A stretch of 49,221 nt of DNA from an uncultured Lachnospiraceae bacterium (lineage in GTDB: Bacteria; Bacillota; Clostridia; Lachnospirales; Lachnospiraceae): NCBI GenBank assembly GCA_910586715.1, contig CAJUJG010000011.1, positions 18,320 through 67,540 on the forward strand, given 5' to 3'. This document shows, one piece after another, positions 32,835 to 42,324 of this stretch. The translations under genes were made by a program, and so were the position numbers. How positions within the stretch are numbered: position 1 is the stretch's first letter; each line of letters begins with the position of its first letter. The notes below the pieces were generated by a model. That model had not been told where the DNA came from, searched no databases, and was given only the letters and a program-made list of their open reading frames with translations.

Positions 32835-35255
32835 CTACGCACGCAGCTCAATGCCAAGCCCCTCAAGACCATTTAAAATCTTCTTCATCGCACCCGAAAC
32901 ATCACTCTCCTCAAGCGTCCTGTCCTTTGCACGGAATGTAATGGAGTATGCTACAGACTTAAAGCCTTCCTTAATCTGCGTACCCTCATAAATATCAAAC
33001 AGCTGGTAATTCTCCAGTATCTTTCCGCCTCTTTGGCTGATGACCTTCTCAATATCACCCACTAAAACAGTCTTCGGCACAACCATGCTGATGTCGCGCG
33101 ACACCGCAGGATATTTCGCAATCCCTTCGTACTTTCTGTCAAATGAAGCAAACGGCTGGATTTCCGGCATATCCAGTACCGCAACATAAACCTTTGTATC
33201 AATATCGTAATTGTCGGCAACCTCCGGATGAACTTCTCCAAGATAACCGATTACCGCATCATTATACCGAATCAACGCCTGACGTCCCGGGTGCAAAAAC
33301 GGCTTTCCCGCATTCGGATCATACGCGGCTCTGCACTTCATGCCGATATGCTCCAAAAACTCCTCCACAACGCCCTTCATCGTAAAGAAATCGCCGTCCC
33401 CGTACATTCCAAGCGTAAACTGCATTCTCTCGTCGGGATACTCTACTACGGGCACACTCTTCGGAATATAAATATTGCCAAGCTCATACAAACGTACATT
33501 CTTGTTCCTTCTGTTATAATTCGTCGCAAGCGAAGCCAGAATACCGTTGAGGGAAACCGTTCTCATAACCGAGAAATCCTCCCCCAAAGGATTTGAAATC
33601 GTCACTGTTTTGCGCAGCTCGCTGTCCGCCGGAATCAGCAGCTTGTCAAACACCTTCGGACTTTCAAACGAATAACACATTCCCTGTGAAAAACCGCAGT
33701 ATTCCGCAATATCCCTCGCCTTCTCCTCAATCCGCAGCTTAAACGGAAGTTTTCCTGTCATTGCCTCACCGCTTGGCAGCGTGGTCGGTATCTTGTCATA
33801 GCCGTAAAATCTTGCCACTTCCTCCGCAATATCCGCAAAACACTCCACGTCCTGACGAAATGACGGCGCCGTAATCATGTTGGTATCTGCATTGTAGGAA
33901 AGCTCCAGTCTGTCAAAAATCGCAAGCATTTCCTCCTTTGTAATCTCCGTTCCCAAAAATCTGTTGATGCGCTCCGGCTCAAACGCAATCTCCTTTAACG
34001 GTGCAAACGGCGCTTTCACGTCCACAATACCGCTTACAACCTCACCGCATCCAAGTTCTTCAATCAACTGGCACGCCCTGTTAATCGCCGCCTCTGCATT
34101 GCGCGGGTCAAGCCCTTTCTCAAAAATACCTGAAGCGTCCGTGCGCAGTCCCACACGCTTTGACGACCTTCTGATATTCGCGCCGTTAAAAGTTGCCGCC
34201 TCAAACAAAACAGTCTGTACCTCATCCGTAATCTTTGAGTTCTCGCCTCCCATAATTCCGGCAAGACCAATCTCCTTCTCGGCATCACAAATCATCAGCA
34301 TATCCGCATCAAGCTTTCGCACCTGCCCGTCAAGCGTACAAAATTCATCGCCGTCCTGCGCGCGCCTTACGATAATCTTGTTTCCCGCAACCAAATCCAA
34401 ATCATACGCATGCATCGGCTGACCGTACTCCATCATCACATAGTTTGTGATATCCACAAGGTTGTTGATTGGACGGATGCCGCACGCCGCAAGACGCCTC
34501 TGCATCCACTCCGGCGAAGGCGCAATTTTAATATTTTTGCAAACCCGCGCACAGTAACGCGTGCAAAGTTCCTTGTCCTGAATTTCAACACAAATATAAT
34601 TGTTTACGTCCTCACCGTTTCCGTTCACCGAAACAACAGGCGCCTGAAACGGCTTTCTGAAGGTTGCCGCAGCCTCCCTTGCAATTCCCAAAACACTGTA
34701 GCAGTCCACACGGTTCGATGTCACCTCGTACTCCACAACCGTATCATGCAGTCCGAGCGCCGCAACTGCGTCTTCGCCCGGCGTAACCTCCTTTTGGAAC
34801 ACATACACGCCGTTTTCCGGCGCTTCGGGATATAGGTCGCGGCTCGAACCAAGCTCCTCAATCGAACACATCATACCGTTTGATTCGATGCCCCTAAGCT
34901 TTCCTGCCTTTATCTTAATACCGTTTTCCGGAAGCGGTCCGCCGTCGTGTCCGCCCGCAACCCTTCCGCCGTCAAGCACGGTGGGCACATAATCGCCTTC
35001 CTTTAAATTCGGCGCACCCGTCACAATCTGAATCGTTTCCGTCCCGATATTGACCTGACAGATAATCAGCTTATCCGCGTCAGGGTGACGCTCTATTTTT
35101 TCAATATGTCCTACCACAATTTTTTCCAAATTATTGTCCAAACGCGTAAAGCCCTCAACCTTTGTTCCAGAAAGCGTCATCGCGTCCATATATTCCTTGT
35201 CCCCGCACTCCAATTCGGGCACATATGCTTTAATCCATGATAATGGTGTATTCAT
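32835..35255 (-). CDS. pheT: Phenylalanyl-tRNA synthetase beta subunit
   Basis: An 806-residue subunit of the (alpha-beta)2 enzyme. An N-terminal EMAP/OB tRNA-binding domain (GHIEKIERHPDADKLIICQV), the B3/B4 editing region, B5, the catalytic-like core, and a C-terminal FDX-ACB anticodon-binding domain (FDRKYEGIAKYPAVSRDISM) are visible. A Shine-Dalgarno (GGAGG) is present. The 134-bp gap from pheS holds a 7-2-7 inverted repeat and a two-hairpin module, which is a long spacer for a pheST operon. Confidence 0.96.
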   Translation of the reverse strand: MNTPLSWIKAYVPELECGDKEYMDAMTLSGTKVEGFTRLDNNLEKIVVGHIEKIERHPDADKLIICQVNIGTETIQIVTGAPNLKEGDYVPTVLDGGRVAGGHDGGPLPENGIKIKAGKLRGIESNGMMCSIEELGSSRDLYPEAPENGVYVFQKEVTPGEDAVAALGLHDTVVEYEVTSNRVDCYSVLGIAREAAATFRKPFQAPVVSVNGNGEDVNNYICVEIQDKELCTRYCARVCKNIKIAPSPEWMQRRLAACGIRPINNLVDITNYVMMEYGQPMHAYDLDLVAGNKIIVRRAQDGDEFCTLDGQVRKLDADMLMICDAEKEIGLAGIMGGENSKITDEVQTVLFEAATFNGANIRRSSKRVGLRTDASGIFEKGLDPRNAEAAINRACQLIEELGCGEVVSGIVDVKAPFAPLKEIAFEPERINRFLGTEITKEEMLAIFDRLELSYNADTNMITAPSFRQDVECFADIAEEVARFYGYDKIPTTLPSGEAMTGKLPFKLRIEEKARDIAEYCGFSQGMCYSFESPKVFDKLLIPADSELRKTVTISNPLGEDFSVMRTVSLNGILASLATNYNRRNKNVRLYELGNIYIPKSVPVVEYPDERMQFTLGMYGDGDFFTMKGVVEEFLEHIGMKCRAAYDPNAGKPFLHPGRQALIRYNDAVIGYLGEVHPEVADNYDIDTKVYVAVLDMPEIQPFASFDRKYEGIAKYPAVSRDISMVVPKTVLVGDIEKVISQRGGKILENYQLFDIYEGTQIKEGFKSVAYSITFRAKDRTLEESDVSGAMKKILNGLEGLGIELRA

Positions 35256-35286
35256 CTTTTACCTCCGTTTATGATAGCCTTAATTT

Positions 35287-35302
35287 ATGACACAAGTGTC
35301 AT
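35287..35302. repeat. Inverted repeat ATGACAC-AA-GTGTCAT, copy 2
   Basis: Perfect 7-2-7 repeat, 32 bp upstream of the pheT start in the pheS-pheT gap. It is the reverse complement of copy 1 (28540-28555) and identical to copy 3 (41053-41068). Confidence 0.75.
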
Positions 35303-35326
35303 TTTTATAACCATGTCCCTTTCGTA

Positions 35327-35374
35327 GCTCGCAAGTTTGGGCTGCAAAGCACAAACTTGTAAGCTTGCTTTCAC
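35327..35374 (-). repeat. Two-hairpin leader module upstream of pheT
   Basis: Read on the minus strand: hairpin 1 (35374-35357), GTGAAAGC/GCTTAC; hairpin 2 (about 35364-35327) contains CAAGTTTGTGCTTTGCAG and CCCAAACTTGCGAGC. Nineteen consecutive bases of hairpin 2 match the hisS leader copy. Lies between pheS and pheT. Confidence 0.75.
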
Positions 35375-35389
35375 ATCTGTTGCATACCG

Positions 35390-36409
35390 TTAGAACTGCT
35401 TTAAAAACCGGATGTCGTTCTCATACAAAAGCCGCATATCATCAATCTCATACTTTAACAGCGCAATACGCTCCAGTCCTACACCAAACGCAAAGCCCGT
35501 ATATTCTTCCGGGTCAATATGGCACATTTTGAGCACCTTCGGATGCACCATTCCACAGCCAAGGATTTCAATCCAGCCCTCACCCTTACAAAATCTGCAG
35601 CCGCTTCCGCCGCACTTAAAACACGAAACGTCCATCTCTGCCGAAGGCTCTGTGAACGGGAAATGGTGCGGTCTGAATTTCACCTTCGTACCCTCGCCGA
35701 ACAGCTCCTTTGCAAACTCCGCAAGCGTTCCCTTCAAATCCGCGAATGTGATATTTTTATCAATCACAAGCCCCTCAATCTGATGAAACGACGGCGAATG
35801 CGTTGCGTCCACCTCGTCCGCACGGAACACACGTCCCGGCGCAATCATGCGGATTGGCAGTCTGCCCTTCTCCATTTCATGTACCTGCACACCGGAAGTC
35901 TGTGTCCTCAGCAAAATATCACCGTTTATATAAAACGTATCCTGCTCGTCCTTTGCCGGATGATCCGCAGGAATATTCAGCGCCTCAAAGTTATAATAGT
36001 CCTTCTCAATCTCAGGACCTTCCACAACCTCATATCCCATTCCAATAAAAATCCGCTCAACCTCCTCAAGCGCAATCGTATTCGGGTGGCGGTGTCCTAC
36101 GCTGTTTTTCTGCGCCGGAAGCGTCACGTCAATGACCTCCGCCTTCATTTTCGCTTCGCGCAGTTTCTTTTCCATGCCTGCCTTTGCTTCCTCCAAAACG
36201 CGTTCAATTTCCTCCCGCGCTTCATTGACAAGCTGTCCGACCTTCGGTCTGTCCTCAGGCGCAACCTCCTTCATGCTTTTGAGCACGGCAGTCAGTTCTC
36301 CCTTCTTTCCCAAAAAGTTGACACGCACGTCATTTAATTTGTCCAGCGCATCGCTCATGTTAATCTGCCGGATTGCCTCCGCCTTAATTTTTTCCAGTTT
36401 TTCTTTCAT
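35390..36409 (-). CDS. pheS: Phenylalanyl-tRNA synthetase alpha subunit
   Basis: A 339-residue class II catalytic subunit. An N-terminal coiled coil precedes motif 2 (RVFRADEVDATHSPSFHQIE) and motif 3 (GFAFGVGLERIALLKY). A CFKCGGSGCRFCKGEGW segment with four cysteines may bind zinc, as seen in many Firmicutes PheS. ATG 36409 gives the standard N-terminus MKEKLEKIKAEA; the frame opens upstream with MVVT at -12. Controlled by the T-box upstream. Confidence 0.96.
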   Translation of the reverse strand: MKEKLEKIKAEAIRQINMSDALDKLNDVRVNFLGKKGELTAVLKSMKEVAPEDRPKVGQLVNEAREEIERVLEEAKAGMEKKLREAKMKAEVIDVTLPAQKNSVGHRHPNTIALEEVERIFIGMGYEVVEGPEIEKDYYNFEALNIPADHPAKDEQDTFYINGDILLRTQTSGVQVHEMEKGRLPIRMIAPGRVFRADEVDATHSPSFHQIEGLVIDKNITFADLKGTLAEFAKELFGEGTKVKFRPHHFPFTEPSAEMDVSCFKCGGSGCRFCKGEGWIEILGCGMVHPKVLKMCHIDPEEYTGFAFGVGLERIALLKYEIDDMRLLYENDIRFLKQF

Positions 36410-36489
36410 TGTCACAACCATGTCCTTTCTATACATTATAAATTCATGTGTAATCAAGCAGGAAAGATTTCTTCCCTACTCGTCCGTGT

Positions 36490-36770
36490 GCATCAAAAAA
36501 TCCCTTACAGAAATCACTCTGCAAGGGACGAATAAACCGCGGTACCACCCAAATTTCCATATGTAAATCCCATATGGACACTCTGATATACTTAACGCGT
36601 CACTCACGTCTTTTCCTACAGCCGTTAACAGTCACAAACTCCTGACAACAGTTTCAAAAAAGCAGCTCCGGTGGGAAATTCGTCATCCTATCTGAACTTG
36701 GGAGGCTTTCAGCCGGTGACCTCCGTTCTCTGAAAGAAAATAGAATGCTACTTTGCACCTTCATCGCATT
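36490..36770 (-). promoter_or_regulatory. T-box riboswitch (phenylalanine) upstream of pheS
   Basis: The T-box core GGGTGGTACCGCGG is at 36550-36537 on the minus strand. Upstream, stem I elements AGAGAACGG and GGCTGAAAG are recognisable, and a TTC (36677-36675) lies in the region expected for the specifier loop, matching Phe. Downstream, TCCCTTGCAGA pairs with TCTGTAAGGGA and is followed by six U (36528-36494): the terminator that uncharged tRNA-Phe prevents. It occupies most of the 433-bp gap; the remainder up to 36843 holds an AT-rich weak hairpin after the YihY gene. Confidence 0.93.
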
Positions 36771-36842
36771 TCATTTTTATATGATTTAAAATACCTAAAA
36801 ATAATCATATGACAAGTATCAGGAAAAGTCAAGAACGAATTT

Positions 36843-37688
36843 TTAAAAATAATCCTCCAAATACCCCTGCGCAATCCACTTATTCACAAGCGCCCCGCAG
36901 AAAAAAATATACATACAGAAATACAGCCAAATCATCACGATAATAATGGTCGTCAGACTTCCGTACATTGAAAACCCGCCAAAGTAATCCACATAAATTG
37001 AAAATCCAAACGAATACAGCGTCCAAAAAACAGACGTAAAAACCGCTCCCGGATAATGCTCCTTCCATGTAAGTTCATTGTTCGGCAAAATACTGTACAT
37101 TGTGCAGAACACAACGGAAATCATCGCTGCCACCAAAATATGGCGCAGCCCGCCTACTGCCTGCCAAAGCTCTGACGTAATCCCTCCGTCCCGAATCAGC
37201 CATTTGGCAATCGTATTTCCAAACACAAGCAGACCAATTGACAATAAAATAGCAATTAATAAAAACAACGTATAAATTGCCGCCTTTAGCCGCAGCAAAA
37301 TATAATTGCGCGACTCATCAATCTCATAAATATGATTCAAGCCCCGTATCAGCGCAAGCACACCCTTTGACGCCGACCAAACAGCAACCACCGCAGAAAC
37401 TGACAGAAGTGTCATATTATTGCCGTGATAACTGTCGATAATTCCCATAAGAAAGCTGTATACCCGTTCTGGAATAACTGCCTGCGAAATCGTAACCATA
37501 TCTTTTTTTGCCATCGCGCCATGCGGGATTAAACCACTCACAATCATAATCATCGGAATAATGGAAAGAAATAAAAAGAACGCAGCCCCCGAGGCGTAGG
37601 TTGCGACCTCCGCCTCCTGAATGGATCTGCGTATGTCTTTTTGCAGTCTGTATATTTTTGAACAAAAGCTTACTTTATAAGTTCTCAT
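36843..37688 (-). CDS. YihY/BrkB family inner membrane protein
   Basis: A 281-residue protein with about six membrane segments. It shows the family pattern: a charged N-terminus, then ATYASGAAFFLFLSIIPM, a conserved VWSASKGVLALIRGLN loop and a PGAVFTSVFWTLYSFGFSIY segment. The function of the family (formerly mis-annotated RNase BN) is unknown. AAGGGG precedes the ATG. Thirty-two base pairs after the SpoIID-like gene, hence probably co-transcribed. Confidence 0.92.
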   Translation of the reverse strand: MRTYKVSFCSKIYRLQKDIRRSIQEAEVATYASGAAFFLFLSIIPMIMIVSGLIPHGAMAKKDMVTISQAVIPERVYSFLMGIIDSYHGNNMTLLSVSAVVAVWSASKGVLALIRGLNHIYEIDESRNYILLRLKAAIYTLFLLIAILLSIGLLVFGNTIAKWLIRDGGITSELWQAVGGLRHILVAAMISVVFCTMYSILPNNELTWKEHYPGAVFTSVFWTLYSFGFSIYVDYFGGFSMYGSLTTIIIVMIWLYFCMYIFFCGALVNKWIAQGYLEDYF

Positions 37689-37719
37689 AGCCTGCGCCCC
37701 TTTTTGTTCCGTGCACTTA

Positions 37720-39291
37720 TTATAAATCGTCCACGGACTTTATGGCTCCGTTATAATAATATGCCAGTATTTCATAAGCTGTGAATCCTTGATTCGCCAA
37801 ACACTTTGCACCGTTTTGCGACATGCCGCAGCCATGACCGAGTCCCGCGCCGTGTATCACGATTCCCTTCAAAGTATCCCCACTTTCCGCATTCTTATCA
37901 TCACCGGTATTGCCATATCGTTTTTCGATGTAAAAATAAGCGCTGGCAAGCACATCTCCCATAGTATACTGCGCGCCGTCCTTTTTGACAAGCGTATCGC
38001 CCGCCATGCCGAGCGCCTGCCGGATTGTGTGCTGTGTCTTCACACTAATCATAAAGTTCGGCGTTTTTATCAGCAGCCCCGTCACAAGACCGCTCTTCTC
38101 ACGATTTAAAATCCGGATATCCTCAATTATCCCCTCCTCTAAAAGCTTTTCCTTTGACAGGTATTGGGACCGGATGCGCACCTTCTGCGGCTGAAGCTTT
38201 GAAAGGTCATATAAATGCTTTAAAAATTTCCTGCATGCCTCTCCTTCCAAACTTTTATCATACTGCCATCGGTACCACGCCTCCCCAAACTCCGCATCCG
38301 ACGGATTTCCATTGTCAATAAAATTCTGGTAGGCATCCTCCCCCTTGGCATTGTTTTTTGCAAACAGCTCCTCTCCGGTCTCAAACAAATATTCGTCTGC
38401 CAAAGTCTGTTGCTCGCTCCATACCCGCGCACCCCCGTTATATCCGCCTGATGTTGAATAATAAAAGCTCTCAATCACTTCACCCTCATATGTAAGGATC
38501 TCATTTTTTGTCTCATTGACTGCCAAAACCGCCTCCGCAGTTTCTTCTATGTTTTTGTATACCTGAAACGAAGTGCTGTCGTCCACATTTGCCCGCCACT
38601 GCGGATACGCATAGCTCTTTTTGTGAAAATACGTATAGGTACGGGCGCTGATTGCCTGTGCCTTTAGCGCCTCCGGCGGATAAGAAGACGGCATTTCGCT
38701 TGGCACGACACCATACAGATATTCTTCCACATTCAGTTCATTGACCAAAACAATTCCTTCACTTGTGTCATAACATTCCAATACGCCTCTGTACGAAACC
38801 GGCGCGTTTCGTTTTAAATTGACAATCCGGACTGTACCTTGGTTTTTTCCGGTAATTTTAACCGGTTCAGAAGCATTCGCAAAGCTCGATTTATCAAGCA
38901 CATATTCCTCGCCTCCTGCACATTCCTTTACCGTTTCTCCATACTCCACAATCAGCCCATTATCACATATGACCTTGAGTTCCCCATGATAGATTCCCTG
39001 AAACCCGTTTGTTTTGATTAAGACCCTGATTGTGTCGGAAAGCGCGTCCGTTCTGCTGATTTCCTCTGTTTGCGCAGTCTCTCCTTCCCGCTCTTTAACC
39101 GCCTCTTTCGGCTTTACCGTATCGTCCTCTTCAACACGCTCCTGTTCTTTCTTATCCTGCGTCGAAACATTGCACCAATAAATTCCCGCTGCCAAAATCA
39201 ACCACAGAAATACCGTTATCAGTTTTTTGAGTAAAATTTTTCCGCGTCTGTTTTCCTGAATCGCCTTATACCTCCACACTGATGATTTCAT
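37720..39291 (-). CDS. SpoIID/LytB-domain protein
   Basis: About 523 residues. One N-terminal membrane anchor (LITVFLWLILAAGIYW) is followed by an acidic Lys/Glu linker, then a long extracytoplasmic part ending in a SpoIID domain: VEEYLYGVVPSEMPSSYPPEALKAQAISARTY and a C-terminal GAGLGHGCGMSQNGA. SpoIID is a lytic transglycosylase acting on peptidoglycan in sporulation; LytB-type relatives enhance amidases. It is longer than Bacillus SpoIID (about 343). The ATG at 39291 has no clear Shine-Dalgarno and directly follows the terminator of the probable 6S RNA, so the true start is uncertain. Confidence 0.88.
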   Translation of the reverse strand: MKSSVWRYKAIQENRRGKILLKKLITVFLWLILAAGIYWCNVSTQDKKEQERVEEDDTVKPKEAVKEREGETAQTEEISRTDALSDTIRVLIKTNGFQGIYHGELKVICDNGLIVEYGETVKECAGGEEYVLDKSSFANASEPVKITGKNQGTVRIVNLKRNAPVSYRGVLECYDTSEGIVLVNELNVEEYLYGVVPSEMPSSYPPEALKAQAISARTYTYFHKKSYAYPQWRANVDDSTSFQVYKNIEETAEAVLAVNETKNEILTYEGEVIESFYYSTSGGYNGGARVWSEQQTLADEYLFETGEELFAKNNAKGEDAYQNFIDNGNPSDAEFGEAWYRWQYDKSLEGEACRKFLKHLYDLSKLQPQKVRIRSQYLSKEKLLEEGIIEDIRILNREKSGLVTGLLIKTPNFMISVKTQHTIRQALGMAGDTLVKKDGAQYTMGDVLASAYFYIEKRYGNTGDDKNAESGDTLKGIVIHGAGLGHGCGMSQNGAKCLANQGFTAYEILAYYYNGAIKSVDDL

Positions 39292-39293
39292 AC

Positions 39294-39322
39294 GAAAAAG
39301 CAGCCCGCTAAGGCTGCTTTTT
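39294..39322 (-). terminator. Terminator of the probable 6S RNA
   Basis: AAAAAGCAGCC pairs with GGCTGCTTTTT around a short loop, a strong U-tailed hairpin ending three bases before the SpoIID-like ATG. Confidence 0.9.
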
Positions 39323-39505
39323 GTCATTTGTATATCCCCAAAATGCCGGCTCCTGTATTTTGACTCCTAGCCAATGCTAGGTGGGCGACCGCAACCATCT
39401 CGCTGCCTTCCCCTGACCAAAATGGGGGGCTTGACATTAATCAGGCAATATAGGAATCCCGTTTAAAGTGATGTAGGTTCAAAATAGCAAGAGTTATCGC
39501 ACATT
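39300..39505 (-). ncRNA. ssrS: Probable 6S RNA
   Basis: A roughly 200-nt stretch without ORF has a TTGACA/TATAAT-like region upstream (39510-39535, short spacing) and a strong terminator. The 5' strand GGATTCCTATATT pairs with the 3' AATACAGGAGCC, closing a rod with a large internal region containing hairpins CCCC/GGGG and CCTAGC/GGCTAGG. Length, rod shape, position and phrases such as AAACGGGATTCC and CCACCTAGCA fit my memory of clostridial 6S RNAs, but no search was possible. 6S RNA sequesters sigma-A RNA polymerase in stationary phase. Confidence 0.55.
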
Positions 39506-39658
39506 TCAGATTAATTATAGTATACCCTATCACTGTCAAAATATCAATATACAACACTTCCACATCTTTACTAATATTTGGATTTAAATTTTTGCAGTTT
39601 TACATATGGATATTTCCCGAAAAGACCGCATAAAATGCATTGCACGCTATTTGCACAA

Positions 39659-42235
39659 TTATTTTTCATTTTTTATGTTATCTTCACATTCATTCTCATG
39701 TTCCTTTAAAAACGTTTCCGAAGGAACCATCAGCCCAAAGCAAAGCCTGACCTTAAACAAATCCCCGTCCACCGTAATCTCCATGCTGCCGCCCATTAAA
39801 TCCACAAGGCTTTTTGCAATCGAAAGTCCAAGTCCGTGACCTTCCGTATTTCTGGAACTGTCACCCCGGATAAACCGCTCCAAAAGCTCGTCGCCGTTAA
39901 TATTAAGCTGATACTTCGAAATGTTTCTGAAGGTAATCGTAACTACATCATTTTCTTTCTCAAGGTTTACATAAACTCTCGATGACGGCTGCGCATACTT
40001 GCAGATATTGCTCATCAGGTTATCTACCACACGCCACAGATGCCTGCCGTCCGCCGAAATATAAACCGCCTCCTCCGGCTTTTTCACAATCAGCTCTAAT
40101 CCTGAAAGCAAAAGCTTTTCCTCAAATTCACCGACCGTCTGTGTCAAAAAGACGCCTGCCTCAAGGAGCTCATTTCCAACCTCAAGATTTCCTGTCGAAG
40201 CCTTTGACGCTTCCACCAAATCCTCAATCAGCTTTTTGAGCTTCGACGACTGCCGCTCCAACACGTCAAGATACTCCTCTGCCTTCTCGTTATGCAGCTC
40301 CTCCTTCTCAAGCAAATCCACATAGTTAATAATCGATGTCAAGGGTGTCTTAATATCATGCGAAACATTCGTAATCAGCTCTGTCTTAAAGCGCTCGCTC
40401 TTCATTCGTTCATCCACCGCCTTCGACAGTCCGTCGCCGATTTTATTTAAATTCTCACCGTGCTCCTTACAACCCCAATACATCTTTTCCGTCGGCACCT
40501 TATAGCTTAAATCCCCATCTGCCATTTTTTTTGCCGCCTTTTGCAGCTCGTTCATCTGAATCACCAAATACATTGCCGCCATACTCAGTAAAACCGTTTC
40601 CGCAAACCATAAAAGAAGCAGCATACCGTCGCCAACCGCCAAAAGAATAAATCCCTCCGCAAACGTCTTGACCATCAAAAATAACAGCAATTTCCAAAGC
40701 AGACCAATATTGCGAAACACCTTAAAGAACGCATTTCTGAAAATGCTCCATATTTTATAGCAGAGCGAATTTCTCCACCATTTCCCATGCTTAATCCGCA
40801 CGCAGCAGCTAAGCACATACCACAGCGCAATTGCACATATTAGGACAGCCGTGCTAAGCGCAAACGGAATAAGCACTTCGATTGAATCCCGAAACTCCCT
40901 GCTTGTCATCTGCATATAGAGAATGCTTATCAGTATTATCTCCGCAAAGAATGCCGCAGCCGAGACAATCTCTAACGGCAGTCTGTCAAACCACGTAAGC
41001 ACAATGCCTTCCCTGTCTTTACGGTACCCGCAGGCATATGCAAGGAAAATAAATGACACAAGTGTCATAATTGCAAACGAAACTGCCATAGTACACGCAT
41101 TTCTTCCATACATATCAAACAAATCTGCCACCCATGCAGAAGCATAATACCTGCTGTTTCGCGTTATCAATGTGCTGTCGTCCGGTATCAGGGACGCAAC
41201 CCAGTAAAACGCAGTCTCCTCTTCCTGTGCAACGTGAAGCGTATAATAATCATCAAGGTAATACCCCGGCGCCGTATCTAAATCAATAAACGCCGATTTC
41301 GCAATCCGTTTGGAATCAATAGCAATAAGTTCTTCCCCGGCAATTTCCCTGACCTGGTCAAGCAGCAGTCCGCCCCACTGGTCATAACTTAAGACGCTTC
41401 TGTTTAATGCCGCAAAATCAACATACTGCTGCGTTTCGTCTCCTTTAAGAAGCCGGTCAACCTTATCCTCCACAGCCGTTGCATTCCATTCCCCGACCGT
41501 CCCTTCTGTAATCCATTCTTCGTCCTCTTCATACACGATACCATATTCATTGTTATAATAACTCAGTTTATACTTTCCCGCTTCGTAATCATAAACGTAA
41601 TTATATTCGTTCACAATCCCGAAATCATTTTCATAATACATCGTCACTTCCCGCACGGGATAATATTTCTCATCGGAGCGATAATAAAAAATCCCCTGCT
41701 CTGCGTCAAAGCATACCGCATCTGCGTACTGGCTGCTCCAAACAAACCCGTCCTGATCTTCCAAATGCGACGAAATGCTTTGCAAATCCGACAAATCCTC
41801 CCAGTCCCCGACATACCCATACGACCGCCCCTCCTGACCGCCGTTTACTAAATCCCGGACTTGATACAAAAGAATCTTGTTTTTGTCCAAGTCCTTTAAA
41901 TCGTCGTCTGTCATATTCGTGTTCATGTAAAGCGTTTTGTCCTGAAAATCCACCTTCGCAAGGTCGTCTGTCTGAAAAATGCCGTACCGGAATCCCTCCT
42001 CGGCAAGATATTTTTGATTATAGCGATTTTTCATATCTACAAACGCATTCAGCGAATACGACGCATTGACGTTTTGATACGCTTCCGCCAATATTTCATC
42101 ACGCGTCATATTATAGTATCCGCACTCAATACCCACAATGGTTAAAATTCCAAATGCTGTCGTACCGAGCGCACCACCGATACATAAAACCCACGCAATC
42201 ATTTTGGCAATGACCGAACCCCTGATTTTATTCAT
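39659..42235 (-). CDS. Sensor histidine kinase with large extracytoplasmic domain
   Basis: About 858 residues. Membrane segment 1 (residues about 8-30), an extracytoplasmic domain of about 350 residues very rich in Tyr, Asp and Glu, then five more membrane segments (about 380-575), a HAMP-like linker, the HisKA domain with NVSHDIKTPLTS (phospho-His), and a HATPase with DNLMSNICKY (N box) and GHGLGLSIAKS (G box). Multi-span layout resembles Lachnospiraceae kinases that sense envelope stress or antimicrobials. AAAGGAG and an in-frame ATG at 42247 precede the preferred ATG 42235. Its regulator gene lies 90 bp upstream. Confidence 0.93.
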   Translation of the reverse strand: MNKIRGSVIAKMIAWVLCIGGALGTTAFGILTIVGIECGYYNMTRDEILAEAYQNVNASYSLNAFVDMKNRYNQKYLAEEGFRYGIFQTDDLAKVDFQDKTLYMNTNMTDDDLKDLDKNKILLYQVRDLVNGGQEGRSYGYVGDWEDLSDLQSISSHLEDQDGFVWSSQYADAVCFDAEQGIFYYRSDEKYYPVREVTMYYENDFGIVNEYNYVYDYEAGKYKLSYYNNEYGIVYEEDEEWITEGTVGEWNATAVEDKVDRLLKGDETQQYVDFAALNRSVLSYDQWGGLLLDQVREIAGEELIAIDSKRIAKSAFIDLDTAPGYYLDDYYTLHVAQEEETAFYWVASLIPDDSTLITRNSRYYASAWVADLFDMYGRNACTMAVSFAIMTLVSFIFLAYACGYRKDREGIVLTWFDRLPLEIVSAAAFFAEIILISILYMQMTSREFRDSIEVLIPFALSTAVLICAIALWYVLSCCVRIKHGKWWRNSLCYKIWSIFRNAFFKVFRNIGLLWKLLLFLMVKTFAEGFILLAVGDGMLLLLWFAETVLLSMAAMYLVIQMNELQKAAKKMADGDLSYKVPTEKMYWGCKEHGENLNKIGDGLSKAVDERMKSERFKTELITNVSHDIKTPLTSIINYVDLLEKEELHNEKAEEYLDVLERQSSKLKKLIEDLVEASKASTGNLEVGNELLEAGVFLTQTVGEFEEKLLLSGLELIVKKPEEAVYISADGRHLWRVVDNLMSNICKYAQPSSRVYVNLEKENDVVTITFRNISKYQLNINGDELLERFIRGDSSRNTEGHGLGLSIAKSLVDLMGGSMEITVDGDLFKVRLCFGLMVPSETFLKEHENECEDNIKNEK
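41053..41068. repeat. Inverted repeat ATGACAC-AA-GTGTCAT, copy 3 (inside kinase gene)
   Basis: Same 7-2-7 repeat as at 28540 and 35287, here within coding sequence for membrane segment 2 of the kinase (MTLVSF). Confidence 0.75.
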
Positions 42236-42324
42236 TTTTATTACCATACTCCTTTCTCAGTCTGCAAGTTTAATGTGAACTGATTCACAATGTTTTTCTT
42301 ACGCTCCCTGTTTATCCGGTTTCC

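Noticed and set aside
39390..39440. SRP-RNA-like string GTCAGGGGAAGGCAGC
   Set aside because: Resembles the SRP S-domain signature, but lacks the GGAA-capped stem between the two conserved blocks, and the flanks form a 6S-like rod instead.
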